From: Macrostomum hystrix
Taxonomy: Eukaryota > Platyhelminthes > Macrostomidae
Assembly: GCA_950097015.1 (NCBI GenBank)
Contig: CATNEN010000001.1
Coordinates: forward strand, 13,847,501 to 13,911,500
Direction of reading: 5' to 3'
Length of the DNA: 64,000 bases
Below the pieces are notes generated by a model. The model searched no databases. It was given only the letters and a program-made list of their open reading frames with translations, and had not been told where the DNA came from. Position 1 is the stretch's first letter, and the number at the start of each line of letters is the position of its first letter. Position numbers and translations under genes: made by a program. This document shows, in pieces, positions 22,968 through 33,726 of this stretch.

Positions 22968-24468
22968 GCCCGCTGAAAAAATGGGCTGCTTCTTCGGCTG
23001 CTTCTGCCCGGAAGCACCGATGCTTCCACAAAAAAGCCGCTGAATGTGGGAAGCATCGCAATTCGATGCTTCTTAACTCGGAAGCACTGGAAGGAAGCAG
23101 CCGAATGTGGGAAGCTTCATTCTTGCCTAATCTTGTCTTTTTTGAATTCGAATAGAAGTATATATTTAGACACATGCATCTATATATACGAGCTAGTTGT
23201 ATCATTAGTATGCATAGACATTGGGATATTGATTTCGATATTTATATATTAAACGTCCAGATTGAGATACATAAAGCTATGCAATATGAAATCCAGAGAC
23301 ATCCATATAATAACTGTATGATTGAAAGGTGATATATATACGTGTCTATTGTGAGTGGGATTTATTATAAAATTTGGACTTCGTAGTAAAAAATTATTCA
23401 GGTCGCTCCGTTAACAAGCTGAAGATGGAAGCCCCATGTCCGGCAAAGATAAATGTACTGAAATTGTACTGCAGAGAAATCGGTCAGCAACCTACGGAGG
23501 AGGCTCTCCAGCAGGCTTTCAAGCAGGATCGTGCAAATCTGCTGCTCACTGCAAAACCGGAGGTCTTGGCGGCTCGCCGAACCCAAACGAAAGAGTGGAA
23601 AGAGAATGCGAAGGAGTCGAATAGAGCAGGTGACAATCAGGCCAGTGGAGGGGCGAGGCATGCCAAGCAGGCGAAGAATATGAAGGAGACCAGGCAGGCG
23701 ACACAGGTAGCTTCGACGACAGCTGCGGCTGCATCCAACTGGCAGCGCGCCGCACTGTGGTCGACCACTGTGCTTTTTGCGGACACCGTCGAAGACACCG
23801 AGACCGACCAGCTGTCCGATGACCCGAAGTATGAGGTCGTCCCACCAGAACTATTATGAACACTGATCCCAGCGTGGCGCAAATTTGTAGGATTTGAGTA
23901 GCAGGACCTTCGCTGCGTATTATGAATTATTGACTAGAGATGTGGAGGGAAAGGGATATTCTAAGTTAGGGATTTAGTGTTAAAATAATATATATAGTCG
24001 CATTTTCACGATAAACATAGTAAATACATCATGGTAAAGATGCAGTCAGATTGCCACGGCAGTGATCGAAAACAATTTTGGTTCAGAAAAAAATGTGCCG
24101 CCTTTTTGTCCGCATTTTTTCTGCAATGTCTGCTGAGCTAACATGGGTTATCCAGGATCGGTCGACACTAAACCGCCTGTCTTAGAAAGAGTACATTCAT
24201 ATACATTAGTTAGTACATGTATACATACGTACGTACAATAGAAGCAACGTTTTTAGCTGCTTATAATGTTAGCTGTCTATAATGGGAAGCAGACGAGGAA
24301 GCACCGCTAAGAAAGCATCACTTCAAAACTATTCAGCCGCTTCTTCGGCCGCTTCCGCACAATTAACGGCGACAATCGCTGCTTCTTTTACACTGCCGAG
24401 ATAGGGCCCCAATTCGGCTGCTTCTGGCCAAACTGTGCGCCAAAAAGCAGCCCATTTTTTACAGGAGG
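22968..24468. mobile_element. putative TIR DNA transposon, about 1.5 kb
   Basis: The two ends carry imperfect inverted repeats: ctgaaaaaatgggctgctt on the left and, reversed, ctgtaaaaaatgggctgctt on the right. Both ends have many subterminal GAAGC/GCTTC motifs. It lies between two related 23-bp arrays. A clear target-site duplication could not be defined because the flanks are repetitive. No transposase was recognised, so a non-autonomous element is most likely. Confidence 0.5.
23425..23859 (+). CDS. hypothetical lysine/alanine-rich ORF inside putative TIR element
   Basis: An ORF of 144 codons from the first ATG. It is Lys/Gln/Ala-rich in the middle and acidic near the end (DTVEDTETDQLSDDP). 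No family recognised. It sits alone within the GAAGC-rich segment, so it may be a remnant of an element-encoded protein or a chance ORF. Confidence 0.3.
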   Translation: MEAPCPAKINVLKLYCREIGQQPTEEALQQAFKQDRANLLLTAKPEVLAARRTQTKEWKENAKESNRAGDNQASGGARHAKQAKNMKETRQATQVASTTAAAASNWQRAALWSTTVLFADTVEDTETDQLSDDPKYEVVPPELL

Positions 24469-24469
24469 T

Positions 24470-25510
24470 GGTGGGGTGATGGATTGATGGTGGTGGGTGA
24501 TGGATTCGGTGGTGTTGGGGTGACGGATTCGGTGGTGTTGGGGTGATGGATTCGGTGGTGTTGGGGTGATGGATTGATTGTGTTGGGGTGGTGGATTGAT
24601 GGTGGTGGGGTGATGGATTCGGTGGTGTTGGGGTGATGGATTCGGTGGTGTTGGGGTGATGGATTCGGTGGTGTTAGGGTGATGGATTCGGTGGTGTTGG
24701 GTGATGGATTCGGTGGTGTTGGGGTGATGGATTCGGTGGTGGTGGGGTGATGGATTCGGTGGTGGTGGGGTGATGGATTCGGTGGTGGTGGGGTGATGGG
24801 TTCGGTGGTGGTGGGGTGATGGGTTCGGTGGTGGTGGGGTGATGGATTGATTGTGTTGGGGTGATGGATTCGGTGGTGTTGGGGTGATGGATTGATTGTG
24901 ATGGGGTGATGGATTCGGTGGTGTTGGGGTGATGGATTGATTGTGATGGGGTGATGGATTCGGTGGTGTTGGGGTGATGGATTCGGTGGTGGTGGGTGAT
25001 GGATTCGGTGGTGTTGTGGTGATGGATTCGGTGGTGTTGGGGTGATGGATTGATTGTGGTGGGTGATGGATTGATTGTGTTTGGGTGATGGATTGATTGT
25101 GTTGGGGTGATGGATTGATTGTGATGGGGTGATGGATTCGGTGGTGTTGGGGTGATGGATTCGGTGGTGGTGGGTGATGGATTCGGTGGTGTTGTGGTGA
25201 TGGATTCGGTGGTGTTGGGGTGACGGATTGATGGTGGTGGGTGATGGATTGATTGTGTTTGGGTGATGGATTGATTGTGTTGGGGTGATGGATTCGGTGG
25301 TGTTGGGGTGATGGATTCGGTGGTGTTGGGGTGATGGATTCGGTGGTGGTGGGTGATGGATTCGGTGGTGTTGTGGTGATGGATTCGGTGGTGTTGGGGT
25401 GACGGATTGATGGTGGTGGGTGATGGATTGATTGTGTTTGGGTGATGGATTGATTGTGTTGGGGTGATGGATTCGGTGGTGTTGGGGTGATGGATCGATG
25501 GTGGTGGAGT
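24470..25510. repeat. 23/22-bp minisatellite, array 2 (GGTGTTGGGG and GATTGATTGTG variants)
   Basis: About 45 units related to array 1 but dominated by ggtgttgggg and by shorter gattgattgtg units. A higher-order block of roughly 180 bp, beginning with tgatggattgattgtgtttg, is repeated about three times between 25,060 and 25,470. Confidence 0.93.
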
Positions 25511-25554
25511 GACATACACGGTGCTGTGAAAGACGGTGGTATCAGCTTCTTTGG

Positions 25555-25665
25555 TATCCAATGCCTGATACCACTGTCTGTCACTTTACCACCACCGAAT
25601 TCCCCGGGATGACAGACAGGTTGTGGTGTGGAGTGCCAGACGCGGTGGTATCAGGCATTGTGGCG
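25555..25665. repeat. inverted repeat around ggtggtatcaggcattg
   Basis: Caatgcctgataccac at about 25,557 is repeated in inverted form as ggtggtatcaggcattgtgg at about 25,644. A second partial copy (gacggtggtatcag) lies at about 25,530. The arms could fold into a stem of about 17 bp with a loop of about 70 bp. Confidence 0.6.
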
Positions 25666-25859
25666 ACGTGACGGGAAAGCCGATAAGGAGACAAGAAAGG
25701 TGGAGAGCAAAGATGCTTGGCGGCCGAGAATAAAGAGCAAAAGCAACGTTTAGCGCACTTTCTGAAACATGAATCAAGTCGTGACGCGTCGAGATAATTC
25801 TGGAAAGTGTACTTTTTCCCAGAAGCACAACTGCATTCAGTAAGTCAATCGGCACTTTG

Positions 25860-28800
25860 CTCAGCGTACCAATCTTTTTAATGCTTTTAGCATGTACACC
25901 ACACGAGTCTGCATGATCTCAGCCTTACATATCTGCTTGGCTTAACGTCGTAGATAAAAAAATCTTTTCATTCTGTAGCATGTAAATAAACATACTCGTT
26001 TATAATATATATAACAATAGCCCCCTAAAGTTTTATGAATTGACGAGACCAAACACGATAAATGGCTACTGTTTAACTACTGTAAGAAAAAAGCCCTAAG
26101 ATTTTTGTCGCGTATATTTTTGCTTATTAAATTTTAAACAGAAAAAACTTTTGCTGCTGATCTGGTTGATACAAATAGTATTTTACAGTACGGAAAGCCT
26201 GGTCGGAAATTCTATTAGACAGTGGGAATTGGAGTACGAATACAGGAGTAGCTTTTGCTTACAAATTTTGACCAACATACTACTAGTAAGTAGTGTCGTT
26301 AAAATACATTTGGAATGATTTATTAATACAAATAGAAAACTGACTTCATTTTAGAGAGAGGAGACGGACTCAGAGAATTCCGACCAATGGCAGGGTTGCA
26401 TTTTGAGTTTGAAAAAAACGCTTTTAGTTTATAAAAACACATAAAAAAAAGCTACGAGTTTTTTGCCTGAAAAATGGTACAGTATAATATAAAGATACAG
26501 TAAGTTGGGTACTGTTTTGTGCTGTTTTTTTGTTGCAAAACGCCAGATTTGAATAGGTTTTCGTCATAGAATACACGAGTAGTATATAGTGCAATGCTTA
26601 GTAAATAGGATATAGAAAACACGTACGGTACTAAATACTTCGTTAGAAAGTGAGACAGAGACAGTAAGAGAAAAACAGGGAGGGAGAGACAAACATCAGC
26701 TCAGTCCAATGCCAGCTAGTGTGCACACACCAAAGCTTTGAAAGACTAAACTAGCTTACCTAACAAATACAATTATTAGTTTAATAAGTATAGAATACGA
26801 TTACAAGATTATAGAGTAACAGTAGAGCGGTGTATTGCAGTAAAATTATTAATCTACCAGTAAAGTACAGCAGTACTGTAATATTACTATTGATTACAAA
26901 ATAGGAAACGATAAGACTGAGAGAGGCTGAGACAGGGGAAGAAATGCACAATAGCCTGTCTCGTAAAAGAAAAAACAAACAAAATAAAATAGTACAGGAA
27001 TTAAGACAGGAAGAATGGCGGAAAGGAGGCTGTGATTGGGATTAGTTCGGGATTAATTACTCTCAGAAAGAAAAGGTTCTGTTGTCAAGGGCAACTTATT
27101 GGGGAATTATTGAAGCTACAGAACAGCGGAGACAGCTAGGAAAAATGAGTGGGAAGAATTAGCAAGTCGAAGGCGCCGCTCACCAGACCGTACACAAAAA
27201 ATGTACCATAGGCTGTGCATGTACTGTACTGTACTCTGGGGCCAAGTGCGCCACTCGAACAGGGGAAAGCCAATTAAAACACGCCGTCTAGAAGAATCGA
27301 TTCGCGCCAGCAATCAATCAATCAACAATCGCGTACAGCCAGTTGGCAGAAGCAGTCACGGGGACACGCAAGACAACCGCTCACCTCTGCTGTCCATTAA
27401 AAAGACATTTATATAGGCAAAACTACAGTTGATAAAATATGACAAAAATGATAAGAAATGGACAGCAACAGCCAGCAGCGGCGGTGAACTCTGGGGCCGC
27501 GAACCAAACTCTTTCACTACACAAGCGACAAAAAGACACAGAAGACTCAGAACTCTTTGTGCAATGCGCAAACTAAAAGACGGATAAATGAAAAAAGCAT
27601 GGCAAATGGCCGACTGAGGCGGAGTTGAAACAGGCAATCAATGTGAATCGAAAACTTCCCTAATATAGAATTGTGACACGCATTTTATAAGCAACTGCTG
27701 CGGGCAATGAAGGACACGGTAGGCACCAGTCATTTAAGAGGCCGGCTAGGAGCAGTTATAGACAGGCATCACGGGAGCAACAAATAAAAGTAGACAAGCA
27801 GTAGTGTCAGTGACACAAGATGAGCGACAGGATGTTCGATGCCACTGATTGATTGATTGACATGTGGTTGGATTTTTAACAAACTTGCTGCTCAGATGAC
27901 AGATGGGAATCTGCGAATCTCGATTTGTCCTACAGTCTGTTTCTTCTTTTGGTTATTTTTGGGAAATTTTTGCCTAGTGTTGAGTTTCAGACTCCTAAAT
28001 TGAGGTCGGGAGTTCGAATTTTAGCTCAAGGAATGTAATTTATATCCAGAATTAGCTGGAGCACAATTCAGTTGGATTTGGGCCTAAACCAGTCCGCGGA
28101 CACAATAGCTGTATACATCCGACTAAAATGATTTTTTCAGCCTTCTGCAACATTCTACTATGTGAGTAGTTTGTTCGGCTGTTCAGATCCCAGATTTCAA
28201 GAGTTTTGACACGCACAAAATAGGCAACACGACAAAGAATGAGTAATTAGGCGGCAAAACAGTGATACAATGTAGCGAAGAAAATGTGCTGTTAGTCTCG
28301 GCTCTGTCAAATTTCTAAAAAACAAACAGAAAACTTCATGGCGTTTTCTACCGCACTTTTCTTGCATATAGAAAGCGCCAAAAAGTGGCCTCTCTAAAAG
28401 TGAAGAAAAAGCGCCTTCCAGAAATTTAAAATCAGAGCAGAGAGAGGGAGACACAGAGACGGGAAAGGCAAAGCGGGACTTTGCGCTGCGGCAATTTCTG
28501 AATCAGATTGAGTGAATTGAAGCGCGAGCGCAAAAATTATAAAAACAAAAAACACAATTTGGAATACTCAGACTCAAACTCTGCGGTCTGTGGCCAAAAT
28601 CTGCTAGCAGGTTAAATATATAACAATTTGATAAAGACACCGTTCACAAGCAAGTCCGGTCCTTGAGTGAGACTCTGGCAGACAGAAGGCATTGCACAGA
28701 CAAAATGGAAAACAAAGGAGAGAAAGAGAAGACTGCCTCAACAATAATTAAATAAAAAAATAATTAAAAACTAATAGAAGAGAATCATCTGAGCTTTGCA

Positions 28801-29020
28801 CTTTTGAATTGCGGCATTTTAAACTGGTGCCATCACAATCAGATCATTATAACAAATCCGCTCGTTTGTTTGATTCAATTATACTCAGCAATTATAGGCA
28901 CCAATTTAAAATGACGCCCATTCAAAATAGCCTTACAAAACTGAAGAATGATGAGTTTGAAAATAAAAATACAGAGCTTCTTCAAACAAAGACAAACCTC
29001 CCGCCCGCTGGAGTAGGTGG
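25860..29020. other. AT-rich non-coding region
   Basis: No convincing coding region or RNA gene. If the ORF at 29,023-29,463 is a real gene, the proximal part may be its 3' UTR. A B-box-like word (gggagttcgaattt) near 28,008 hints at a tRNA-derived SINE but no A box could be paired with it. Confidence 0.4.
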
Positions 29021-29022
29021 AC

Positions 29023-29463
29023 TCAGGCTGACACGTTGAGCAATCGCTTCAATGCCAGGCTGGCCACATCGCACTGCATCTGCTGCATCTGCTTCTCCTG
29101 CTCGATCCGCTGCTGCGCCTGGGCCGCGATGGCATTGCACCAGTCGATTGGCGGCACTGGAAGCTCCTCGGCCCGCGGAGGCTCGTGAACTCGACCTCCG
29201 GCTAGCTGCCTGGCTGGCGGCGAGTAGCCCAGCAGCTGGCTGCCATTGTTGGAGTGTCTGCCGCTGCTGCCATATGACGACTGTGGCGGACTTCGGCTGC
29301 GGCTCTTCGGGCTGGACCGGGACGCGTGCTGCTTGGCATGCTGCTGCTGCTGCTGATAATAGTAGTACTGAGTGCTACTAACACCGCCGTAGTTCTGTTG
29401 ATACTTGCTGCTCATGATTTCTTTCGGACAATAGATAGTGGATGGCCGACAATGCTGGCACAT
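29023..29463 (-). CDS. low-complexity Gln/Tyr/Ser/Pro-rich protein
   Basis: A single-exon ORF of 146 codons from the first ATG (29463); a second in-frame ATG at 29415 gives 130 codons starting MSSKYQQNYGG. It has Tyr/Gln runs (YYYYQQQQQH), an RS-like stretch (SPKSRSRSPPQSS) and a more ordered end (PPIDWCNAIAAQAQQRIEQ, then ALKRLL). The GC-rich block stands out from AT-rich surroundings, which supports real coding function. No family recognised. The RS and Gln-rich content suggests a nuclear or RNA-associated protein, but this is only inference. Confidence 0.5.
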   Translation of the reverse strand: MCQHCRPSTIYCPKEIMSSKYQQNYGGVSSTQYYYYQQQQQHAKQHASRSSPKSRSRSPPQSSYGSSGRHSNNGSQLLGYSPPARQLAGGRVHEPPRAEELPVPPIDWCNAIAAQAQQRIEQEKQMQQMQCDVASLALKRLLNVSA

Positions 29464-29469
29464 TGATCA

Positions 29470-32370
29470 CTAATCAGAACTATAGAATTTTAAATAGAAA
29501 AATTCTAAACTGCCTTTCAAACTTCAAGAAACTATTGACAACCTTTGGAAATATAAAAGCTAATTACAGAATTGCTTTTTGAAAGGTATTTTACTATTTT
29601 TTGATTTGCTTTTCTACTTATTTATTCTTTTACGACACTAAAACACGCTCTAGAAACCGACTTCGCGATGGTTGTTAAGCCTGAAATAGACAATTAAGAG
29701 GAGCAGTTATTAGAAAGGCTAGTATTACATTTTGTATGTTTCAATTTTCTACTCAAGATGCCGCATTGTGCATTCGGCATAGGGCTATCTAACTAACTAA
29801 TACTACACGTTCCTACTATTAAGTATTGTATCATAGAATTGATTTTTATGAAACAACAAAGGCCAAGCCTAGCGTAGCTGCATACAAAAGAAACACAAAA
29901 GCTTTCTTTAAGACAGGACTTTCTAAAACCATTTAGTGAAGAATGAAGAATACTAGAAAATGCAAGTAGATCTTCAGCAACTTACCAACTGCAAACTTAA
30001 ATCTGCTTTACCGGCAATAATACACACACACACTTCTTTTAGCTAGGAAATTATTGCTAACATTTGGAACGGATGGCTGGGCTGAGAGAACGGACTGAAA
30101 GCTGCGTCTATTTTATAGACCCAACTCAGCCTAGGCAAATTTGGGGGGTTCGGGGGGAGACAGAAAGGAGGGTGGCTGAGGGGTGGGTGAATACGGGTCG
30201 ATGAAAACTGGCAGGGCAAGGCCGGATGACTGTACAAGGGCAGAGTAAAATGTACAGTTGTGAATAGTTTGATAATGGGTAGAACTAGCGGGTAAGAAAG
30301 AAAAGAAGGTCTAAGATGGAGTGGAATAGTCTCACTGACAGCGAATAGGAGGGCTCGTCACATGACAATTCTCAAGGTCGGGGCCTTTGCCTATCTTCCC
30401 CCACCCCCAGCCCAAAACCTCGTGACGCACGAAGCAAAACAGTTCAGGCCTTCCCATACAAATAGGGAGAGGGAGAGGACCTGGGTTGGAAAGTAAGAGC
30501 TGCCACGGTTGCTTAACCTCCTTCCCTCACAGCAGGCGCTTTAAACTCGTCCCCGTTCACCCGCCCCCCCAGCAAAGCCCTACAAGCTACAACCACACAG
30601 CCCACCACACACAAACACGCACAAGCACAGCTTAGCAGATTTTTTCCAATTCTTTCTTCAGCATAGCAGGGCAGCGGAAGGCCCACACTCCATTGGGACG
30701 AGCAAAACCTGCCTAAGACTGCACACTATCAGCAGAAACAGCTGTAGGTTTACTTCTTAACGTACGAACAATCCCTGGTCCTGCCACGACTCCGAGCTTA
30801 CCACTAAAGCGCTGTAGGTTCTAGTAAGCTATGCAATGGAGCTTAATTGCTGTTGCCCGATACAGTCTATATAGGTTTATAAAAAAACTGCTTAAGCTTA
30901 TGCTTTCCTATGCGACCAAACTAAACTATCGGTCAGTAATATTTCAAGTGCAACTAAACTCTACAACACTTAGTTTAATGAAGGCTATTATAAAGCCTGT
31001 CTGTATGCTACTGTCGGGCTGGGCACAAGGGTAGGGTATCAGATTGTGTATTTGCGAAAAGCTCCATGCACAATGGTAGGAATAGGAAAGAAGCAGTTTT
31101 AATTGCGGGCGAGCCTTCAGATAAACAACAGCAGCTGACAAAATAGAAATGGAAAACTCTGGAAAAAAGAGGCAGAAACCCAGACGAGCAGGTACAACTA
31201 TAATCCATGATTCAACTAGCTGCAAGGCCACACCAAAACAGAACAGGCATTTGCCAGCTTAACTTCTCAGGCTAGGGACAGGGTGTGTTCTCTATACCTG
31301 GATAGACTGTGTTTATAATTCTAAACACCTGGGCAGTTTATCTTATCAAGCTCTAGAATAAAGATTCTATATTGGTTCGTCACAAAACTTCACTAAGAAT
31401 AGAACCATAAAATAGAGAATCTGAAGCACAATAACAAAAGTTAGTGTCAACAAATATAGATACCACGTCAATGCTAATAGCAGATGGCAGCACGCAGTAC
31501 AGGACAACTATACGGTTGGTTTAACATGTGAACGAAAGTATTTCAAGCATTCCCTAAAAGTACCAATCTACATGGCATAAAGTCTGGAAAAAGCTTCAAA
31601 ATAAAACAAATCAAAGACGACAAATTATTAAAAGGTTAAAAACTCACAGGAAAATATTTTCTTTACTTATTTAAACTTCAGACACAAATATAAAGCCCTT
31701 GTATTAAAACTTTTAAAGATCACATGATAGCGGATTGAGTTTTAAAGCAACTATAGACAAAGACAATTTAAACTTTCCACGTGCCACACCAGACAAAGAG
31801 TCTATTTGATACACAAGGTAAAAATTCCCCCTGTCAACCATCTGTCTGGGTCAGGCCGATTTGCTTACGAATTGAGGAAGAAAGCATGGTTAGAGGAACT
31901 TGATGACTCAATTTGAATGAGCCAGATCCCCATAGCCTAGGTACAGGTCTAAACAAAGACCCTGGATGAAAGTCTTATACGCACCCGTGCCCATTCGATC
32001 CACCCACCGAGCTTGGGCTGGGACAATGACTCACACAAAACAAAGCCTGTCCCAATGAAAATCGTCCCAAACTCGAAGATTCGAAGTTGAGCAATCTAAA
32101 AAACATTACGTAACACCGTCACAGCGGGATCGGACAGCACACCTGGCTTGGCTAAGCGCCAGACACATTTCTTCTTGCTTCTACAGTTGTGGACTTCTGG
32201 GTTGATCTGAGAATTTCAACATGTTGCAACTATTACAGTAATTACTCCCAGGCTATATTACGTCTCTAGCCTAGTCTAATTATCCAGGCCAATGTAAGAA
32301 CCAATCACCATTGACCCTTTAATTATACCAAAATTGCCTATTTACATAATATCAAACCCTGGGTGGGCAC
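29470..32370. other. AT-rich region, no gene recognised
   Basis: Upstream of the low-complexity ORF. It includes a short CA microsatellite (30,020-30,035) and a TATA-like tctattttatagacc at about 30,107-30,121. No exons were supported by codon pattern. Confidence 0.4.
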
Positions 32371-32376
32371 CGATTT

Positions 32377-32852
32377 CACAGTGACACCCTCAGATCCTCA
32401 GTGACACCCTCAGATCCCAAGTGACACCCTCAGATCCTCAGTGACACCCTCAGATACCAAGTGACACCCTCAGATCCCAAGTGACGCCCACAGATCCTCA
32501 GTGACACCCTCAGATACCAAGTGACACCCTCAGATCCCAAGTGACGCCCACAGATCCTCAGTGACACCCTCAGATCCTCAGTGACACCCTCAGATCCTCA
32601 GTGACACCCTCAGATCCTCAGTGACACCCTCAGATCCTCAGTGACACCCTCAGATCCTCAGTGACACCCTCAGATCCCAAGTGACACCCTCAGATCCTCA
32701 GTGACACTCTCAGATCCCAAGTGACACCCTCAGATCCTCAGTGACACTCTTAGATCCTCAGTGAGACTCTCAGATCCTCAGTGACACCCTCAGATCCTCA
32801 GTGACACTCTCAGATCCTCAGTGACACCCTCAGATCCTCAGTGACACCCTCA
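32377..32852. repeat. 20-bp minisatellite (gtgacaccctcagatcctca)
   Basis: About 24 units of exactly 20 bp, so three units fill each 60-bp row. Main variants are atcccaa, ataccaa and gacgccca. It sits 3' of the family X polymerase gene. Confidence 0.95.
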
Positions 32853-33455
32853 GAATCCACAGTGAAATACAAAATCTACAGTGAGACATACTAAATCTAC
32901 AGTGACATTCTAAATCCACAGTGATATACCAAAATCTACAGTGACATACGGAATCTACAGTGACATCCCAAATCTACAGTGACATCCTAAATCTACAGTG
33001 AAATCCCAAATCTACAGTGACATCCCAAATCTACAGTGACATCCTAAAATCTACAGTGACATCCCAAATCTACAGTGACATCCTAAATCTACAGTGACAT
33101 CCCAAATCGACGGTGACATGACATCCCAAATCTACAGTGACATCCTAAAATCTACAGTGACATACCAAAATCTACAGGGACATACCAAAATCTACAGTGA
33201 CATACCAAAATCTACAGTGACATCCTAAAATCTACAGTGACATCCTAAATCTACAGTGACATCCCAAATCGACGGTGACATGACATCCCAAATCTACAGT
33301 GACATCCTAAAATCTACAGTGACATACCAAAATCTACAGGGACATACCAAAATCTACAGTGACATACCAAAATCTACAGTGACATCCTAAAATCTACAGT
33401 GACATACCAAAATCTACAGGGACATCCTAAAATCTACAGTGACATCCCATAATCC
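32853..33455. repeat. 18-20-bp minisatellite (ctacagtgacatcccaaat), continuous with the 20-bp array
   Basis: About 31 more variable units share the cagtgaca core with the preceding 20-bp array. Units such as ctacagtgacatcctaaa and accaaaat alternate. A block of about 170 bp (33,090-33,260) is repeated at 33,260-33,420. Confidence 0.9.
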
Positions 33456-33726
33456 CTAGTAGCCCGCAAATCCTAAATCCATGGCCCCACACACAAAGTC
33501 ATGTCTAGAGGCAACACCAAATAAGGCATAAAATGATTCCTACATCTGTAGTATTATATTAAAATCAATAAAAGTATAAACATTACCAAGAGCAGCATTA
33601 GCATTTTTAAATGCACATTTAAATAAAGACAGGCTTATAAAGAGCACAAGAAAGAAGTTTGAATTTTTTAAGAATAAACAAAATCTTTGCGCTATACAAG
33701 CAGAATGAAATCAATTTGATTGGGAT

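Noticed and set aside
21377-23205. Histidine/proline-rich ORFs of 560-600 codons
   Set aside because: Translations of the 23-bp minisatellite; several frames are open at once and the peptides only mirror the DNA period.
32377-33455. Possible CRISPR-like array (regular ~20-bp repeats)
   Set aside because: Units are directly contiguous with no unique spacers, and the genome is eukaryotic.
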